Below, piece after piece: positions 1 through 10,607 of a DNA stretch of 64,000 nucleotides (position 1 is its first letter; every line of letters starts with the position of its first letter). Origin of the DNA: Corynebacterium argentoratense DSM 44202 (lineage in GTDB: Bacteria; Actinomycetota; Actinomycetes; Mycobacteriales; Mycobacteriaceae). The position numbers and the translations under genes were made by a program. Under the pieces are notes generated by a model. The model saw nothing but the letters and a program-made list of their open reading frames with translations, had not been told where the DNA came from and did not search any database. Location of the stretch: contig NC_022198.1 in NCBI RefSeq assembly GCF_000590555.1, forward strand, positions 248,001 through 312,000, read 5' to 3'.

Positions 1-1
1 G

Positions 2-1639
2 CAGCTGCCCATCGGCGCTGAAGATGACTTCGACGGTGTCGTTGACCTCATCCAGATGAAGGCCATCACCTGGCGCGGCAAGGTCGAGGTTGGTGCTGAA
101 GCCACCATCGAAGAGATCCCCGCTGATCTCGCCGACAAGGCTGCAGAATACCGCGAGAAGCTCCTCGAAACCGTCGCAGAGTCCGACGAAGAGCTTATGG
201 AGAAGTACTTCGGTGGCGAAGAGCTCACCGAAGAGGAAATCAAGACCGCCGTCCGCAAGATGACCGTCGCCTCCGAAATCTACCCCGTGCTCTGTGGCTC
301 CGCATACAAGAACAAGGGCATCCAGCCCCTGCTCGACGCAGTCATCGACTACCTGCCCTCGCCGCTGGACATCGGCGAGGTTCACGGCCATAAGGTCGGC
401 GACGAAGCTGTCGATATGGTGCGCAAGCCCTCCGTCGACGAGCCCTTCTCCGCTCTGGCGTTCAAGATCGCAGCTCACCCGTTCTTCGGCAAGCTGACCT
501 TCGTGCGCGTCTACTCCGGCATCGTTGAGCCGGGCGCCCAGGTGGCTAACTCCACCAAGGGTAAGAAGGAGCGCATCGGCAAGCTGTTCCAGATGCACGC
601 CAACAAGGAGAACCCTGTTGACGAAGCACGCGCAGGTAACATCTACGCATGCATCGGCCTCAAGGACACCACCACTGGTGACACCCTCTGTGACATCGCT
701 AACCCGATCATCCTGGAGTCCATGGACTTCCCGGATCCGGTTATCGAGGTTGCCATCGAGCCCAAGACCAAGGCTGACCAGGAGAAGCTCTCCGTAGCTA
801 TCCAGAAGCTCGCCGAAGAGGACCCCACCTTCACTGTCAAGCTTGACGATGAGACCGGTCAGACCGTCATCGGCGGCATGGGTGAGCTCCACCTTGACGT
901 CCTTGTTGACCGCATGAAGCGCGAATTCAAGGTTGAGGCAAACGTTGGTGCACCGCAGGTTGCATACCGCGAGACCATCAAGAAGCCCGTCGAGAAGCTC
1001 GAATACACCCACAAGAAGCAGACCGGTGGTTCCGGTCAGTTCGCGAAGGTCATCATCGCCCTCGAGCCTTACGCTCCCGAGGCAGAGACCCTCGAAGAAG
1101 GCGAATCCGCCATCTACAAGTTCGAAAACGCCGTCACCGGTGGCCGTATCCCCAAGGAATACATCCCCTCCGTCGACGCCGGTATCCAGGACGCAATGCA
1201 GTACGGCTACCTCGCTGGCTTCCCGCTGGTCAACATCAAGGCAACCGTCCTCGACGGTGCTTACCACGAAGTTGACTCCTCCGAAATGGCCTTCAAGCTC
1301 GCTGGCTCCATGGCCCTGAAGGAAGCCGTCGCAAAGGCAAAGCCCACCCTGCTTGAGCCCGTGATGGCCGTCGAAATCACCACCCCTGAGGAATACATGG
1401 GTGAAGTGATCGGTGACGTCAACTCCCGCCGTGGCCAGGTCCAGGCAATGGAAGACCGTGCCGGCGCCAAGCTGGTCAAGGCAAAGGTTCCGCTGTCCCA
1501 GATGTTCGGTTACGTCGGCGACCTGCGCTCCAAGACGCAGGGCCGCGCTAACTACTCCATGATCTTCGACTCCTACGCTGAGGTTCCCACCAACGTAGCA
1601 GCCGATATCATTGCTGAGCGCAACGGCACCACCGCCTAA
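2..1639 (+). CDS. fusA: Elongation factor G, 5'-truncated by the window edge
   Basis: Ribosomal translocase GTPase that drives tRNA-mRNA movement after peptide transfer. The frame is open from base 2; the visible ~545 residues begin late in the G domain ([16 protein letters not shown]) and run through domains II to V. The P-loop and switch regions therefore lie upstream of the window. Domain II starts near [15 protein letters not shown] and the domain IV signature [13 protein letters not shown] is intact. The protein ends at ERNGTTA and is followed at once by a strong terminator. tuf lies 2.5 kb downstream, separated by the minus-strand riboflavin-uptake pair. No defects are visible. Identification is secure from the continuous EF-G sequence; the symbol fusA rather than a paralogue is supported by the tuf/S10 context. 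Confidence 0.97.
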   Translation, partial: QLPIGAEDDFDGVVDLIQMKAITWRGKVEVGAEATIEEIPADLADKAAEYREKLLETVAESDEELMEKYFGGEELTEEEIKTAVRKMTVASEIYPVLCGSAYKNKGIQPLLDAVIDYLPSPLDIGEVHGHKVGDEAVDMVRKPSVDEPFSALAFKIAAHPFFGKLTFVRVYSGIVEPGAQVANSTKGKKERIGKLFQMHANKENPVDEARAGNIYACIGLKDTTTGDTLCDIANPIILESMDFPDPVIEVAIEPKTKADQEKLSVAIQKLAEEDPTFTVKLDDETGQTVIGGMGELHLDVLVDRMKREFKVEANVGAPQVAYRETIKKPVEKLEYTHKKQTGGSGQFAKVIIALEPYAPEAETLEEGESAIYKFENAVTGGRIPKEYIPSVDAGIQDAMQYGYLAGFPLVNIKATVLDGAYHEVDSSEMAFKLAGSMALKEAVAKAKPTLLEPVMAVEITTPEEYMGEVIGDVNSRRGQVQAMEDRAGAKLVKAKVPLSQMFGYVGDLRSKTQGRANYSMIFDSYAEVPTNVAADIIAERNGTTA

Positions 1640-1663
1640 AAGCACACGCTTTTAAGCGAACCA

Positions 1664-1707
1664 AAAGGGTTGGCCCCTCCTGAGACATCAGGAGGGGCCA
1701 ACCCTTT
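1664..1707. terminator. Convergent terminator between fusA and the ABC pair
   Basis: A near-perfect 20-bp stem (AAAGGGTTGGCCCCTCC arm and its complement) closes a GACA loop. It sits between the fusA stop and the 3' end of the minus-strand binding-protein gene. Runs of A on the left and T on the right let it act in both directions. Confidence 0.85.
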
Positions 1708-1730
1708 AGCTACACCAACTATAAAACCCC

Positions 1731-2741
1731 TTAAGGGCAGTATTGGGTGCTGTACAAGTCACTACCATCAACCTGAATACCCTCAATACCAACATCCTTC
1801 AAAGCCTCAACCATCTTGCGCGCAGACTCTTCAGTCAACTCACCACAAGTATCAGGCCCAGGAAGAAGCTTCGCAGTCGCATCCATCGTCGCCTCAGCCG
1901 CCTTCAACTGCTCCGGTTCACTCAATTCCGGAATCAATTTCTGTGCAGCCTCAACGCCGACAGAAGGATCAGCCTTCAACTTCGCATACGCACTATAGAA
2001 ACCAGCGACGACCTGCTTGACTGTCTCCGGGTGTTCAGAAGCAAACTTCTTAGTGGTGATCACACTGGCGCTACGCAAAGAATCATCAGCATTGACATCC
2101 AGATTGTGCACATTCATACCGCGCAGCTCCATCTGCACGGCGTCATTATTGATAAAGCCGACTACCGCATCTACCTTGTCGCCGGCGAGCGCAGCCTGCT
2201 GTGTGTACCCAACTTCCTGCACATCGATATCCTCAGGCGTCAGGCCTGCATTGTGCAGGCCCACCAGAAGGCCGTACCAGCCCTCACCGTAATGGCCGGC
2301 AATGCCAACCTTCTTGCCCTTCAGGTCAGCCATCGAATGAATATCCGAATCCGCCTTCACAGACACCGTCACCGGAAACGTCTCGTAGTAGGGGGAGACC
2401 ACCAACAACTCATCGCTGGCGGCCGTCGCAGCTTCATCCGCACCTGCGATAACGAACTGCTCCCGGCCAGACAACAGCGCCGTAAACAGCCCCTCATTTT
2501 GCCCGTGGTGCCTCAGCGACACCCCATCACCCAAAGCCCCATCGGCGTCCGCCACATAAGCCGGCGCGAACTGGACATTCGGGATGTACGTCAAACCGAT
2601 AGTGGCAGCCACCTGCTCACCTGATGACGTCGCGGGGGATCCGGCAGGCGCGGCGTCATTACTGCTGCAAGCAACAACAGAACCAGCCAGGGCAACGAGT
2701 GCGCTTGCCGCAACAGTGCGGCGTCTCTTGAAAAAGTGCAT
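1731..2741 (-). CDS. ribY: ABC transporter substrate-binding lipoprotein, NMT1/THI5-like, probable riboflavin uptake
   Basis: A 336-residue extracytoplasmic solute-binding protein. The N-terminus has a basic start (KRRR), a hydrophobic stretch and a lipobox-like VVAC with Cys25 as the probable lipid anchor. The mature part is NMT1/THI5-like: YIPNVQFAPAYVA near the start of the fold, then GKKVGIAGHYGEGWYG and the QEVGYTQQAAL segment. This family binds pyrimidine, sulfonate or flavin-type ligands. Ligand assignment comes from context: it is co-transcribed, 6 bp downstream of the permease gene, under an FMN riboswitch. That is the RibXY arrangement described for riboflavin import. No ATPase gene is in the operon. 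The class is sure; the ligand is inferred and could be a flavin precursor or analogue. Confidence 0.8.
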   Translation of the reverse strand: MHFFKRRRTVAASALVALAGSVVACSSNDAAPAGSPATSSGEQVAATIGLTYIPNVQFAPAYVADADGALGDGVSLRHHGQNEGLFTALLSGREQFVIAGADEAATAASDELLVVSPYYETFPVTVSVKADSDIHSMADLKGKKVGIAGHYGEGWYGLLVGLHNAGLTPEDIDVQEVGYTQQAALAGDKVDAVVGFINNDAVQMELRGMNVHNLDVNADDSLRSASVITTKKFASEHPETVKQVVAGFYSAYAKLKADPSVGVEAAQKLIPELSEPEQLKAAEATMDATAKLLPGPDTCGELTEESARKMVEALKDVGIEGIQVDGSDLYSTQYCP

Positions 2742-2747
2742 GATTAT

Positions 2748-3545
2748 CTACTTTCCTTGGGCGAGCGCACGCATGATCGGGTTAGTGCGCTCGACGAGTG
2801 CGATTGTTTGAAAAGCAAGTGCAGCCATGAGGCACAACACCGTGACCGTCGCAAACAAACCCGTCATATCAGCCGCCGCCGACTGCAAAGACAGCCGGGA
2901 ACCCAGGCCGGAACCACCCATCACAAACTCACCCACCACAGCGCCGATAACAGACAACGTCACCCCTGTGCGCAAACCAGCCAGCAAAGCAGGCAGCGCC
3001 AAAGGGGCCTCGATATGCCGCAGCAAACTCACGCCGTGGGCGCCATCAAGCCGGGCAGCCTCGATGACGTCGCGGGGCAAAGACTTCAAGCCCAGCACCG
3101 CAGTGACCAAAATGGGGAAAAAGACAATGAGGGAACACAGAACGGCGATGGCGAAGGTGCCATAGCCAATCCAAATGACAAGCAACGGTGCAACAGCCAC
3201 GGAGGGAATCGCTTGCGAAACGGCAATAATAGGGCCGAATGCTGCGTCGAGAACCCATGATTTGTAGATCACATATGCCAAAGGAAGAGCCGCAACAACC
3301 CCCAGCAAACACCCCAAGGATGCTTCAGTAACAGTGCTGCCAAACGCGTGCCAAAACAGAGGATTATGACTATCTCGAACAAGCCGCGCGGCTACTGATA
3401 CGGGGGAGGGCAGTAACGCTGGATTATGCAAAGCTGCGGCTGTGAGAAACCAGGCGACGAGCAAGACAGTGACGCCGCCGACCACCGCGAAGGCGCGAGC
3501 GGGATCATTCCTGCGGGAAACCTGGTTGATGCCGGTGCTTAGCAT
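2748..3545 (-). CDS. ribX: ABC transporter permease, probable riboflavin uptake
   Basis: A 265-residue inner-membrane permease of the BPD_transp_1 family with about six membrane segments. The cytoplasmic EAA loop that docks the ATPase is seen as EAARLDGAHGVSLLRHIEAP. First gene after the FMN riboswitch leader, followed after 6 bp by the binding-protein gene. The ATG start is preceded by TTGGAG. Because the operon encodes no nucleotide-binding subunit, the permease must borrow an ATPase encoded elsewhere, if it works. By fold alone it could serve sulfonate or pyrimidine uptake; the riboswitch makes flavin import the best call. Confidence 0.8.
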   Translation of the reverse strand: MLSTGINQVSRRNDPARAFAVVGGVTVLLVAWFLTAAALHNPALLPSPVSVAARLVRDSHNPLFWHAFGSTVTEASLGCLLGVVAALPLAYVIYKSWVLDAAFGPIIAVSQAIPSVAVAPLLVIWIGYGTFAIAVLCSLIVFFPILVTAVLGLKSLPRDVIEAARLDGAHGVSLLRHIEAPLALPALLAGLRTGVTLSVIGAVVGEFVMGGSGLGSRLSLQSAAADMTGLFATVTVLCLMAALAFQTIALVERTNPIMRALAQGK

Positions 3546-3683
3546 TCACTCCAACACTTTCTTTGGCACCGGGATGTGGGTACACGAAAACTACAACCCC
3601 ACACGGGCGCAGCGTTACAGCCGCCGGCCCGCGCGCGCTTCGGTCGGCATGCGTAAGGGTTGGCTAGATGCCGCGTACTCGAT

Positions 3684-3804
3684 CGTGCTCCTACCATCCG
3701 GACTTTAACCGTCGGTGCTGGAATTCCACCAGCTCAACCTCCCCGGGTGGGGAGGGTCGCGGACTGTAACCGCCGGTTCAGACTTTCACTGACCCCGGTG
3801 CACG
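3684..3804 (-). promoter_or_regulatory. FMN riboswitch (RFN element)
   Basis: Read on the minus strand, the 5' half contains GGGGTCAGTGAAAGTC and AACCGGCGGTTACAGTC and the 3' half GGTGGAATTCCAGCACC, GACGGTTAAAGTCCGGATG and GGAG. These are the conserved RFN blocks in the right order. The P1 helix pairs CGTGC at 3804-3800 with GCACG at 3688-3684. A GC-rich segment between 3610 and 3655 can fold into a hairpin before the permease start and is the likely expression platform. High FMN would switch off the downstream uptake genes. Confidence 0.95.
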
Positions 3805-3818
3805 ACTGCACGAAGAAA

Positions 3819-3847
3819 ATAATACGGGTGATCTAATCGCCACGCAA
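3819..3847 (-). promoter_or_regulatory. Promoter of the riboswitch transcript
   Basis: Minus-strand TTGCGT (3847-3842), 17 bp, TATTAT (3824-3819). Transcription would begin about 10 nt before the riboswitch P1 helix, which fits a full-length aptamer leader. Confidence 0.55.
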
Positions 3848-3977
3848 CAAAGAATGTGAATTAAACCCAGGGGGTTAATCGGCAGGTGGTGTGGTGGTTT
3901 GGTACCTGATAGAGTGCCGAAGCGTAGTGTTAGTGCACGTAGCTCAGACCTGCCAAGCAGCAATTGAGCGCCCAGGT

Positions 3978-4006
3978 TTGAGTTTTGCACAATGAACACC
4001 TAGGAT
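3978..4006 (+). promoter_or_regulatory. Probable tuf promoter
   Basis: TTGAGT (3978-3983), 17 bp, TAGGAT (4001-4006). It would give a leader of about 120 nt ahead of the tuf start. Other weak -10-like sequences occur upstream, so this is one candidate. Confidence 0.4.
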
Positions 4007-4134
4007 AACGTAACTGGCACAAATCAAATCGCTACTTTTAAAGCGTTAGCCCTGGTGGGCTGGTGCCAAGTAGTAAACAACCACCAATGTGGCTGCGAGA
4101 GTCGTAGCCACCATGAAGTCCAGGAGGACATACA

Positions 4135-5328
<1,194 letters not shown>

Positions 5329-5350
5329 TAACCTACTTGTTGGTTTAAAA

Positions 5351-5384
5351 CCCCAATCGCCTTTCATCAGGCGGTTGGGGTTTT
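5351..5384 (+). terminator. tuf terminator
   Basis: Stem CCCCAATCGCC / GGCGGTTGGGG with an 8-nt loop, followed by TTTT. Confidence 0.9.
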
Positions 5385-5520
5385 CCCATTCCTGCCCCGT
5401 TCGCAGCGGGACATGCGGGCAGTATGTACCGAGAACACAACGGCCCGATACCATGCGGTACCGGGCCGATTTTGAATGTGATGTAGTGAGAGTCCAAAGA
5501 AAAGACACTCACTTATCGGG

Positions 5521-5901
5521 CTAAACGAAGAAGATACCCTTCGGAAGCAGCGTTTCAGGGTCGAGAACGATCACATCGCCGGGGTAGCCTGCTGCCAGCG
5601 TGCCGAAGTTATCATCCACACCGATAGCCCGGGCCAGATGCGAGGTAGCCGCAGCTGCCTCAGGGCCATCGTCATAAGCGACCCGACCACCGCCATGATG
5701 GTGAATATCGATATAGCCAGGCACCAGCGGAGCACCTGCGACGTCGATTGTTTCATCCGAATCCGGTCATGACGCGACGTCATTAACCGTTCCGACATGA
5801 GTGATGACGCCGCGTTCAACACGCAACGCAGCATCCGTTACGGCGGGCGCGCCTGAACCGTCAACAAGCAGAGCATTGCTAAAAAGCTGTGAAACTGACA
5901 T
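5521..5901 (-). pseudogene. nagA: N-acetylglucosamine-6-phosphate deacetylase remnant
   Basis: The minus-strand frame from ATG 5901 reads MSVSQLFSNALLVDGSG, then an N-terminal amidohydrolase strand region. It hits an in-frame TGA at 5769-5767, and resumes as VAGAPLVPGYIDIHHHGGG, the metal-binding amidohydrolase signature. About 20 residues later the sequence jumps straight to the family's C-terminal tail (NFGTLAAGYPGDVIVLDPE). Roughly 250 catalytic residues are therefore missing. Both the stop and the internal deletion mark it as dead. It starts 45 bp from a divergent SIS-domain gene that also looks shortened, suggesting loss of an amino-sugar catabolic locus. Confidence 0.85.
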
Positions 5902-5946
5902 AACAAAAATCATGACTACACGAAAAGTGCAAGAAAACAGTGCAAA

Positions 5947-6642
5947 GTGGCGTTAGAGTGCGTTGAGCATAGGCGCCACCAAAACTTCGTAGCCGCGTTG
6001 CTGGAGGGCGCTGGCGGACGAATCTTCGCTTTCGGAGCTTCCCACTCGTCATTGCCGGTTCAGGACATCGTCTACCGTGCCGGTGGCCTGATGCTCATCA
6101 ACCCCCTCTACGGTCCCGGTATCGAAGCACTCATCACTCGCCCCAGCACCCTCGGCTCTCAGATGGAGCAGATGCCTGGCTGCGGCGAGGTGCTGTTCAA
6201 CAACTCGCCCCTCAAGGAAGGTGACGTTCTGATTGACGTCTCCGTCTCCGGCCACAATGCGGTTCCGGTTGAGTTGGCTCGTGCAGCCCGCGAGAACGGT
6301 GTCTTCGTGGTGGGCCTGACTTCCCACAAGTACACAGACGCCGTGACCTCTCGCGTTCCGGACGGGACCAAGCTGAAGGACCACGCTGACATCGGCATCG
6401 ATAACCGTGTGGACGCCGGTGACGTAGTTCTAAGCCTTGATGGTGTTCCGCAGAAGTTCACTCCCGCATCCGGTGTGACCTCCATTGCGATCCTGCATTC
6501 CCTGCCTGCGGGCATCATCGAGAAGCTGCTCGAAAAGGGCTTATCCGCACCCGTGTTCCTCGCCGCCAACCTTGATGGTGGCGCAGAATGGAACGCAAAG
6601 TACCTGGCAGAAAATGCTGATCGCATTTTCTACTTGAACTAA
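5947..6642 (+). CDS. SIS-domain sugar-phosphate protein, UPF0309-like, N-terminally short
   Basis: The 231-residue product has a sugar isomerase (SIS) fold that binds phosphosugars. FAFGASHSSLPVQDIVYRAGG is the first phosphate-loop strand region and DVLIDVSVSGHNAVPVELA the SIS signature; the tail DGGAEWNAKYL matches the family. Full-length relatives usually carry about 20 more N-terminal residues. Upstream the frame is open only to a stop at 5896 and offers no start except GTG 5947. A separate ATG at 5912 opens a 14-codon frame that ends at the overlap, so a frameshift near 5940-5950 may have removed the true start. No clear ribosome-binding site is seen. It may act on an N-acetylhexosamine phosphate, given the nagA remnant beside it, or may be inactive. 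Confidence 0.7.
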   Translation: MALECVEHRRHQNFVAALLEGAGGRIFAFGASHSSLPVQDIVYRAGGLMLINPLYGPGIEALITRPSTLGSQMEQMPGCGEVLFNNSPLKEGDVLIDVSVSGHNAVPVELARAARENGVFVVGLTSHKYTDAVTSRVPDGTKLKDHADIGIDNRVDAGDVVLSLDGVPQKFTPASGVTSIAILHSLPAGIIEKLLEKGLSAPVFLAANLDGGAEWNAKYLAENADRIFYLN

Positions 6643-6662
6643 GCCCTTCTGCGGCTTTAGCG

Positions 6663-6708
6663 TGTAGGCGGGCACCCACCCCGGGTGTCCGCCTACAGCT
6701 GTATTTTT
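6663..6708 (+). terminator. Terminator after the SIS gene
   Basis: A 15-bp stem (TGTAGGCGGGCACCC arm, one G-T pair) with a 5-nt loop, followed by GTATTTTTG. Confidence 0.85.
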
Positions 6709-7132
6709 GTGGCTCCTACGAGCACAAATGCGGAAAATGTGTTTTTTCGCACAACTGCGCTTAAGGGTTGCGCCTAGGGTGGGCGACGTGCTTAAATACA
6801 AGGGTTGCTTTGACATAGGTGTGCGTTTATTACGCCCGTGGCTTAGCAAACATGAACCACAACGCACCATTACGGCGCAGGTGGAGCCCGTAAGGGCCCG
6901 GACATGTGGCATGGCAAATAAACAGCGGCAGTAGGCAACAACCCCACGCACTTTTTAGGGGGACGTAACCGGCTAGCAGACGTTTATTACCATCTGCATA
7001 GACCTGGTTCATGAAACACAAAACTGGCGTTGCGCCCGGTCCATCCGGACAACGTTATAGAGATACTAAAAGCAATTCCCACCGCTCCTTCGTGCGCGAA
7101 TGTAGATGTGGGACCAAAGGAAGAGGACAAGC
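6709..7132 (+). other. Untranslated region upstream of the S10 operon
   Basis: About 420 bp without a credible gene. It must hold the promoter and leader of the rpsJ operon. TTATAGAGATACT near 7053-7065 is a possible -10 region. I see no known ribosomal-protein leader motif. Short frames here lack ribosome-binding sites and protein-like composition. Confidence 0.4.
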
Positions 7133-7438
7133 GTGGCGGGACAAAAAATCCGCATTAGGCTCAAGGCCTACGACCACGAAGCGATCGACGCCTCTGCGCG
7201 TAAGATCGTCGAAACCGTCACCCGCACGGGTGCACGCGTCGTTGGCCCGGTGCCGCTGCCGACCGAGAAGAACGTTTACGCCGTTATTCGTTCTCCGCAC
7301 AAGTACAAGGACTCTCGCGAGCACTTCGAGATGCGCACTCACAAGCGCCTGATCGATATCCTCGACCCGACGCCCAAGACTGTCGACGCTCTTATGCGCA
7401 TCGACCTTCCGGCCAGCGTCGACGTGAATATTCAGTGA
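7133..7438 (+). CDS. rpsJ: 30S ribosomal protein S10
   Basis: 101 residues, normal length ([19 protein letters not shown] to PASVDVNIQ). S10 sits in the 30S head and also binds NusB in antitermination. The GTG at 7133 is chosen because AAGGAAGAGG lies just upstream and the protein then matches the family start; the longer frame to 7106 is not conserved. First gene of the S10 operon. Confidence 0.98.
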   Translation: MAGQKIRIRLKAYDHEAIDASARKIVETVTRTGARVVGPVPLPTEKNVYAVIRSPHKYKDSREHFEMRTHKRLIDILDPTPKTVDALMRIDLPASVDVNIQ

Positions 7439-7470
7439 TCGACGTAAGTATTGGCATCGGAGAATAAATA

Positions 7471-8127
7471 ATGAGTGAAACTGAGATCAAGGGAATTCTG
7501 GGCACCAAGCTCGGCATGACCCAGATCTTCGACGAGGACAACCGGGTTATCCCCGTCACCGTCGTCGGAGCTGGTCCGTGCGTAGTCACCCAGATTCGAA
7601 CCATTGACAACGATGGCTACAACGCCATCCAAATCGCCTACGGCGAAATTGACCCCCGTAAGGTCAAGAAGCCTCAGGCAGGCCACTTCAACAAGGCTGG
7701 CGTTACCCCCCGCCGCCACGTTACCGAGATTCGCATGGACGACGTCTCCGGCTACGAGGTTGGACAGGACATCACCGTCGACATCTTCGAAGGCGTAACC
7801 TTCGTCGACGTCACCGGTACCTCCAAGGGTAAGGGCTACGCTGGCGCCATGAAACGCCACGGCTTCGCAGGCCAGGGCGCATCCCACGGTAACCAGGCCG
7901 CACACCGCCGCGTCGGTGGCATCGGCGCCTGCGCTACCCCGGGTCGTGTCTTCAAGGGCACCCGCATGGCAGGCCGCATGGGTAATGAGCGCGTCACCAC
8001 CCAGAACCTCAAGGTTCAGAAGGTTGACGCCGACGCTAACCTGCTGCTCATCAAGGGTGCAATCCCCGGTGTACGCGGCGGCGTCGTAACCGTCAAGACC
8101 GCAGTGAAGGGCGGTGCACACGCATGA
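7471..8127 (+). CDS. rplC: 50S ribosomal protein L3
   Basis: 218 residues; one of the early assembly proteins of the large subunit, near the peptidyl-transferase centre. Family hallmarks include [20 protein letters not shown] at the start and the central loop [20 protein letters not shown]. It overlaps rplD by 4 bp (ATGA), indicating translational coupling. Confidence 0.98.
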   Translation: MSETEIKGILGTKLGMTQIFDEDNRVIPVTVVGAGPCVVTQIRTIDNDGYNAIQIAYGEIDPRKVKKPQAGHFNKAGVTPRRHVTEIRMDDVSGYEVGQDITVDIFEGVTFVDVTGTSKGKGYAGAMKRHGFAGQGASHGNQAAHRRVGGIGACATPGRVFKGTRMAGRMGNERVTTQNLKVQKVDADANLLLIKGAIPGVRGGVVTVKTAVKGGAHA

Positions 8128-8774
8128 GCAATCTGAAGTTGGACGTCCACACCGCTGACGGTAAAACCAACGGCCAGGTCGATCTGCCTGCAGAGATCTT
8201 CGACCGCGAAGCATCTGTTGCACTGATGCACCAGGTCGTCAATGCCCAGCTCGCCGCAAAGCGCCAGGGCACCCACGCCACCAAGACCCGTTCCATGGTC
8301 TCCGGTGGTGGCAAGAAGCCGTTCCGCCAGAAGGGTACCGGTCGCGCCCGCCAGGGTTCGATCCGCGCACCGCACTTCACCGGTGGTGGCATCTCCCACG
8401 GCCCTCAGCCGCGTGACTACACCCAGCGCACCCCGAAGAAGATGAAGGCAGCCGCACTGTTCGGTGCACTGACCGACCGCGTTCGCCACGACCGTATTCA
8501 CGTCGTCGAAGAACTCGTCACCGGCCAGACCCCGTCCACCAAGGCAGCCCGCGCATTCATCGAGCGCCTGACCGAGCGCAAGAACGTACTGTTTGTTGTC
8601 GGCCGTGAAGACGTAGTCTCCATCAAATCCGCCAACAACCTCCCCGGCGTTCACATCCTGCACCAGGATCAGCTGAACACCTACGACGTCCTCAACTCTG
8701 ACGACGTTGTGTTCTCCGTGGAGGCACTCAACAGCTTCGTTAACCGCGTTGTCGGCGCTGGAGAGGAAAAGTAA
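8124..8774 (+). CDS. rplD: 50S ribosomal protein L4
   Basis: 216 residues. L4 lines the exit tunnel with its extended loop, seen here as [19 protein letters not shown]. In many bacteria L4 also represses its own operon; no L4-binding leader was recognised here. It overlaps rplC by 4 bp and shares one base with rplW. Confidence 0.98.
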   Translation: MSNLKLDVHTADGKTNGQVDLPAEIFDREASVALMHQVVNAQLAAKRQGTHATKTRSMVSGGGKKPFRQKGTGRARQGSIRAPHFTGGGISHGPQPRDYTQRTPKKMKAAALFGALTDRVRHDRIHVVEELVTGQTPSTKAARAFIERLTERKNVLFVVGREDVVSIKSANNLPGVHILHQDQLNTYDVLNSDDVVFSVEALNSFVNRVVGAGEEK

Positions 8775-9079
8775 TGGCCACCATCGCAGATCCCCGCGAC
8801 ATCATTCTCGCACCGGTAGTGTCCGAGAAGGCATACGGTCTCATGGAGCAGCAGCAGTACACCTTCTTTGTTGCACCTGAGGCAAACAAGACCCAGATCA
8901 AGATCGCTATTGAGCAGATCTTCGGTGTCAAGGTCGAATCCGTCAACACCATCAACCGCGAGGGCAAGCGCAAGCGCACCCGCACCGGTTTCGGTAAGCG
9001 CAAGAACACGAAGCGTGCGATCGTCACCCTCCGTGAAGGCAGCGACGCAATCGACATCTTCGGCGGCTCCGCCGCTTAA
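8774..9079 (+). CDS. rplW: 50S ribosomal protein L23
   Basis: 101 residues. L23 sits at the tunnel exit and docks SRP and trigger factor. Conserved blocks: [18 protein letters not shown] and the basic loop [20 protein letters not shown]. The ATG overlaps the rplD stop (TAATG). Confidence 0.98.
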   Translation: MATIADPRDIILAPVVSEKAYGLMEQQQYTFFVAPEANKTQIKIAIEQIFGVKVESVNTINREGKRKRTRTGFGKRKNTKRAIVTLREGSDAIDIFGGSAA

Positions 9080-9106
9080 GGCGCCGATTGAAAGGTAAGG
9101 ACAACT

Positions 9107-9949
9107 ATGGCTATTCGTAAGTACAAGCCGACAACCCCGGGTCGCCGCCAGAGCTCCGTTTCCGAATTCGAGGAGATCACTCGCTCGACTCCGGAAAAGA
9201 GCCTGCTGCGCCCGCTGCACAAGACCGGCGGCCGCAACGTACACGGCCACATCACCACCCGTCACAAGGGTGGCGGCCACAAGCGCCGTTACCGTCTGAT
9301 CGACTTCCGTCGTAACGACAAAGACGGCATCACCGCTAAGGTCGCTCACATCGAGTACGACCCGAACCGTACCGCTAACATCGCCCTCCTGCACTACGCA
9401 GATGGCGAAAAGCGCTACATCATTGCCCCCAAGGGCCTCAAGCAGGGCGCCATCGTTGAGTCCGGCCCCAACGCCGACATCAAGCCCGGCAACAACCTCC
9501 CGCTGCGCAACATCCCGGCCGGTGCCACCGTGCACTGCGTCGAGCTGAAGCCCGGCGGCGGCGCCAAGATGGCTCGCTCCGCAGGTACCTCCATCCAGCT
9601 GCTCGGTAAGGAAGGCCGTTACGCAATCCTGCGTATGCCCTCCTCCGAAATCCGCCGCGTCGACATCCGTTGCCGCGCAACCGTTGGTGAGGTCGGCAAC
9701 GCTGACCAGATCAACATCCGCTGGGGCAAGGCCGGCCGTATGCGCTGGAAGGGCGTCCGCCCGACCGTCCGTGGTGTCGTTATGAACCCGGTCGACCACC
9801 CGCACGGTGGTGGTGAAGGTAAGACCTCCGGTGGTCGCCACCCGGTTTCCCCGTGGGGCAAGCCCGAGGGTCGTACCCGCAAGCCCAACCGCCCGAGCGA
9901 CAAGCTGATCATGCGTCGCCGTCGCAGCAACAAAAACAAGAAGCGCTAA
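9107..9949 (+). CDS. rplB: 50S ribosomal protein L2
   Basis: 280 residues, full length; the most conserved large-subunit protein, needed for subunit joining and peptidyl transfer. The C-terminal loop [19 protein letters not shown], containing the essential His, is intact. Preceded by AAAGGTAAGGA. Confidence 0.98.
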   Translation: MAIRKYKPTTPGRRQSSVSEFEEITRSTPEKSLLRPLHKTGGRNVHGHITTRHKGGGHKRRYRLIDFRRNDKDGITAKVAHIEYDPNRTANIALLHYADGEKRYIIAPKGLKQGAIVESGPNADIKPGNNLPLRNIPAGATVHCVELKPGGGAKMARSAGTSIQLLGKEGRYAILRMPSSEIRRVDIRCRATVGEVGNADQINIRWGKAGRMRWKGVRPTVRGVVMNPVDHPHGGGEGKTSGGRHPVSPWGKPEGRTRKPNRPSDKLIMRRRRSNKNKKR

Positions 9950-9962
9950 GAGGAGGTAGACA

Positions 9963-10241
9963 ATGCCACGTAGCCTAAAGAAAGGCCCGTTCGTAGACGA
10001 GCACCTCCTCGCTAAGGTTGATGCACAAAACGAAAAGGGCACCAAGCAGGTCATCAAGACCTGGTCCCGCCGCTCCACCATTCTCCCCGATTTCATCGGC
10101 CACACCTTCGCCGTCCACGACGGTCGCAAGCATGTGCCGGTGTTCGTGGATGATTCCATGGTCGGTCACAAGCTGGGCGAGTTCGCCCCGACCAAGACCT
10201 TCAAGGGTCACATCAAGGACGACAAGAAGGGACGTCGATAA
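9963..10241 (+). CDS. rpsS: 30S ribosomal protein S19
   Basis: 92 residues; 30S head protein that pairs with S13 near the A-site finger. Starts [16 protein letters not shown] and has the family core [21 protein letters not shown] strong AGGAGG lies at 9951-9956. Confidence 0.98.
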   Translation: MPRSLKKGPFVDEHLLAKVDAQNEKGTKQVIKTWSRRSTILPDFIGHTFAVHDGRKHVPVFVDDSMVGHKLGEFAPTKTFKGHIKDDKKGRR

Positions 10242-10244
10242 GCG

Positions 10245-10607
10245 ATGAGTGAAGCAATCACGTCCGCACGCGCCACCGCGCGCTTCGTCCGCGTTACCCC
10301 GATGAAGGCACGCCGCGTCATCGACCTCGTTCGCGGCAAGTCCGTATCCGAGGCAATGGCCATCCTGAAGTACGCCCCCCAGGCTGCTTCCGAGCCGGTC
10401 GCAAAGGTAGTTGCATCCGCAGCCGCTAACGCCGAGAACAACTTCGGTCTGGACCCACGCACCCTGGTCATCTCCGAGGCATACGCTGACGAGGGCCCCA
10501 CGATGCGTCGTTTCCGCCCGCGCGCACAGGGTCGTGCATTCCACGTCCGTAAGCGCACCAGCCACATCACCGTGGTTGTCGAGAGCCAGAAGGGAAGTGC
10601 TCAGTAG
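10245..10607 (+). CDS. rplV: 50S ribosomal protein L22
   Basis: 120 residues; its beta-hairpin reaches the exit tunnel, seen as [20 protein letters not shown]. Shares its last base with the rpsC start (TAGTG), so the two are translationally coupled. Confidence 0.98.
   Translation: MSEAITSARATARFVRVTPMKARRVIDLVRGKSVSEAMAILKYAPQAASEPVAKVVASAAANAENNFGLDPRTLVISEAYADEGPTMRRFRPRAQGRAFHVRKRTSHITVVVESQKGSAQ

Noticed and set aside
1743..2624. 293-codon open frame antisense to the riboflavin SBP gene
   Set aside because: The opposite strand encodes a complete lipoprotein with a recognisable family; the antisense frame is Arg/His-rich noise.
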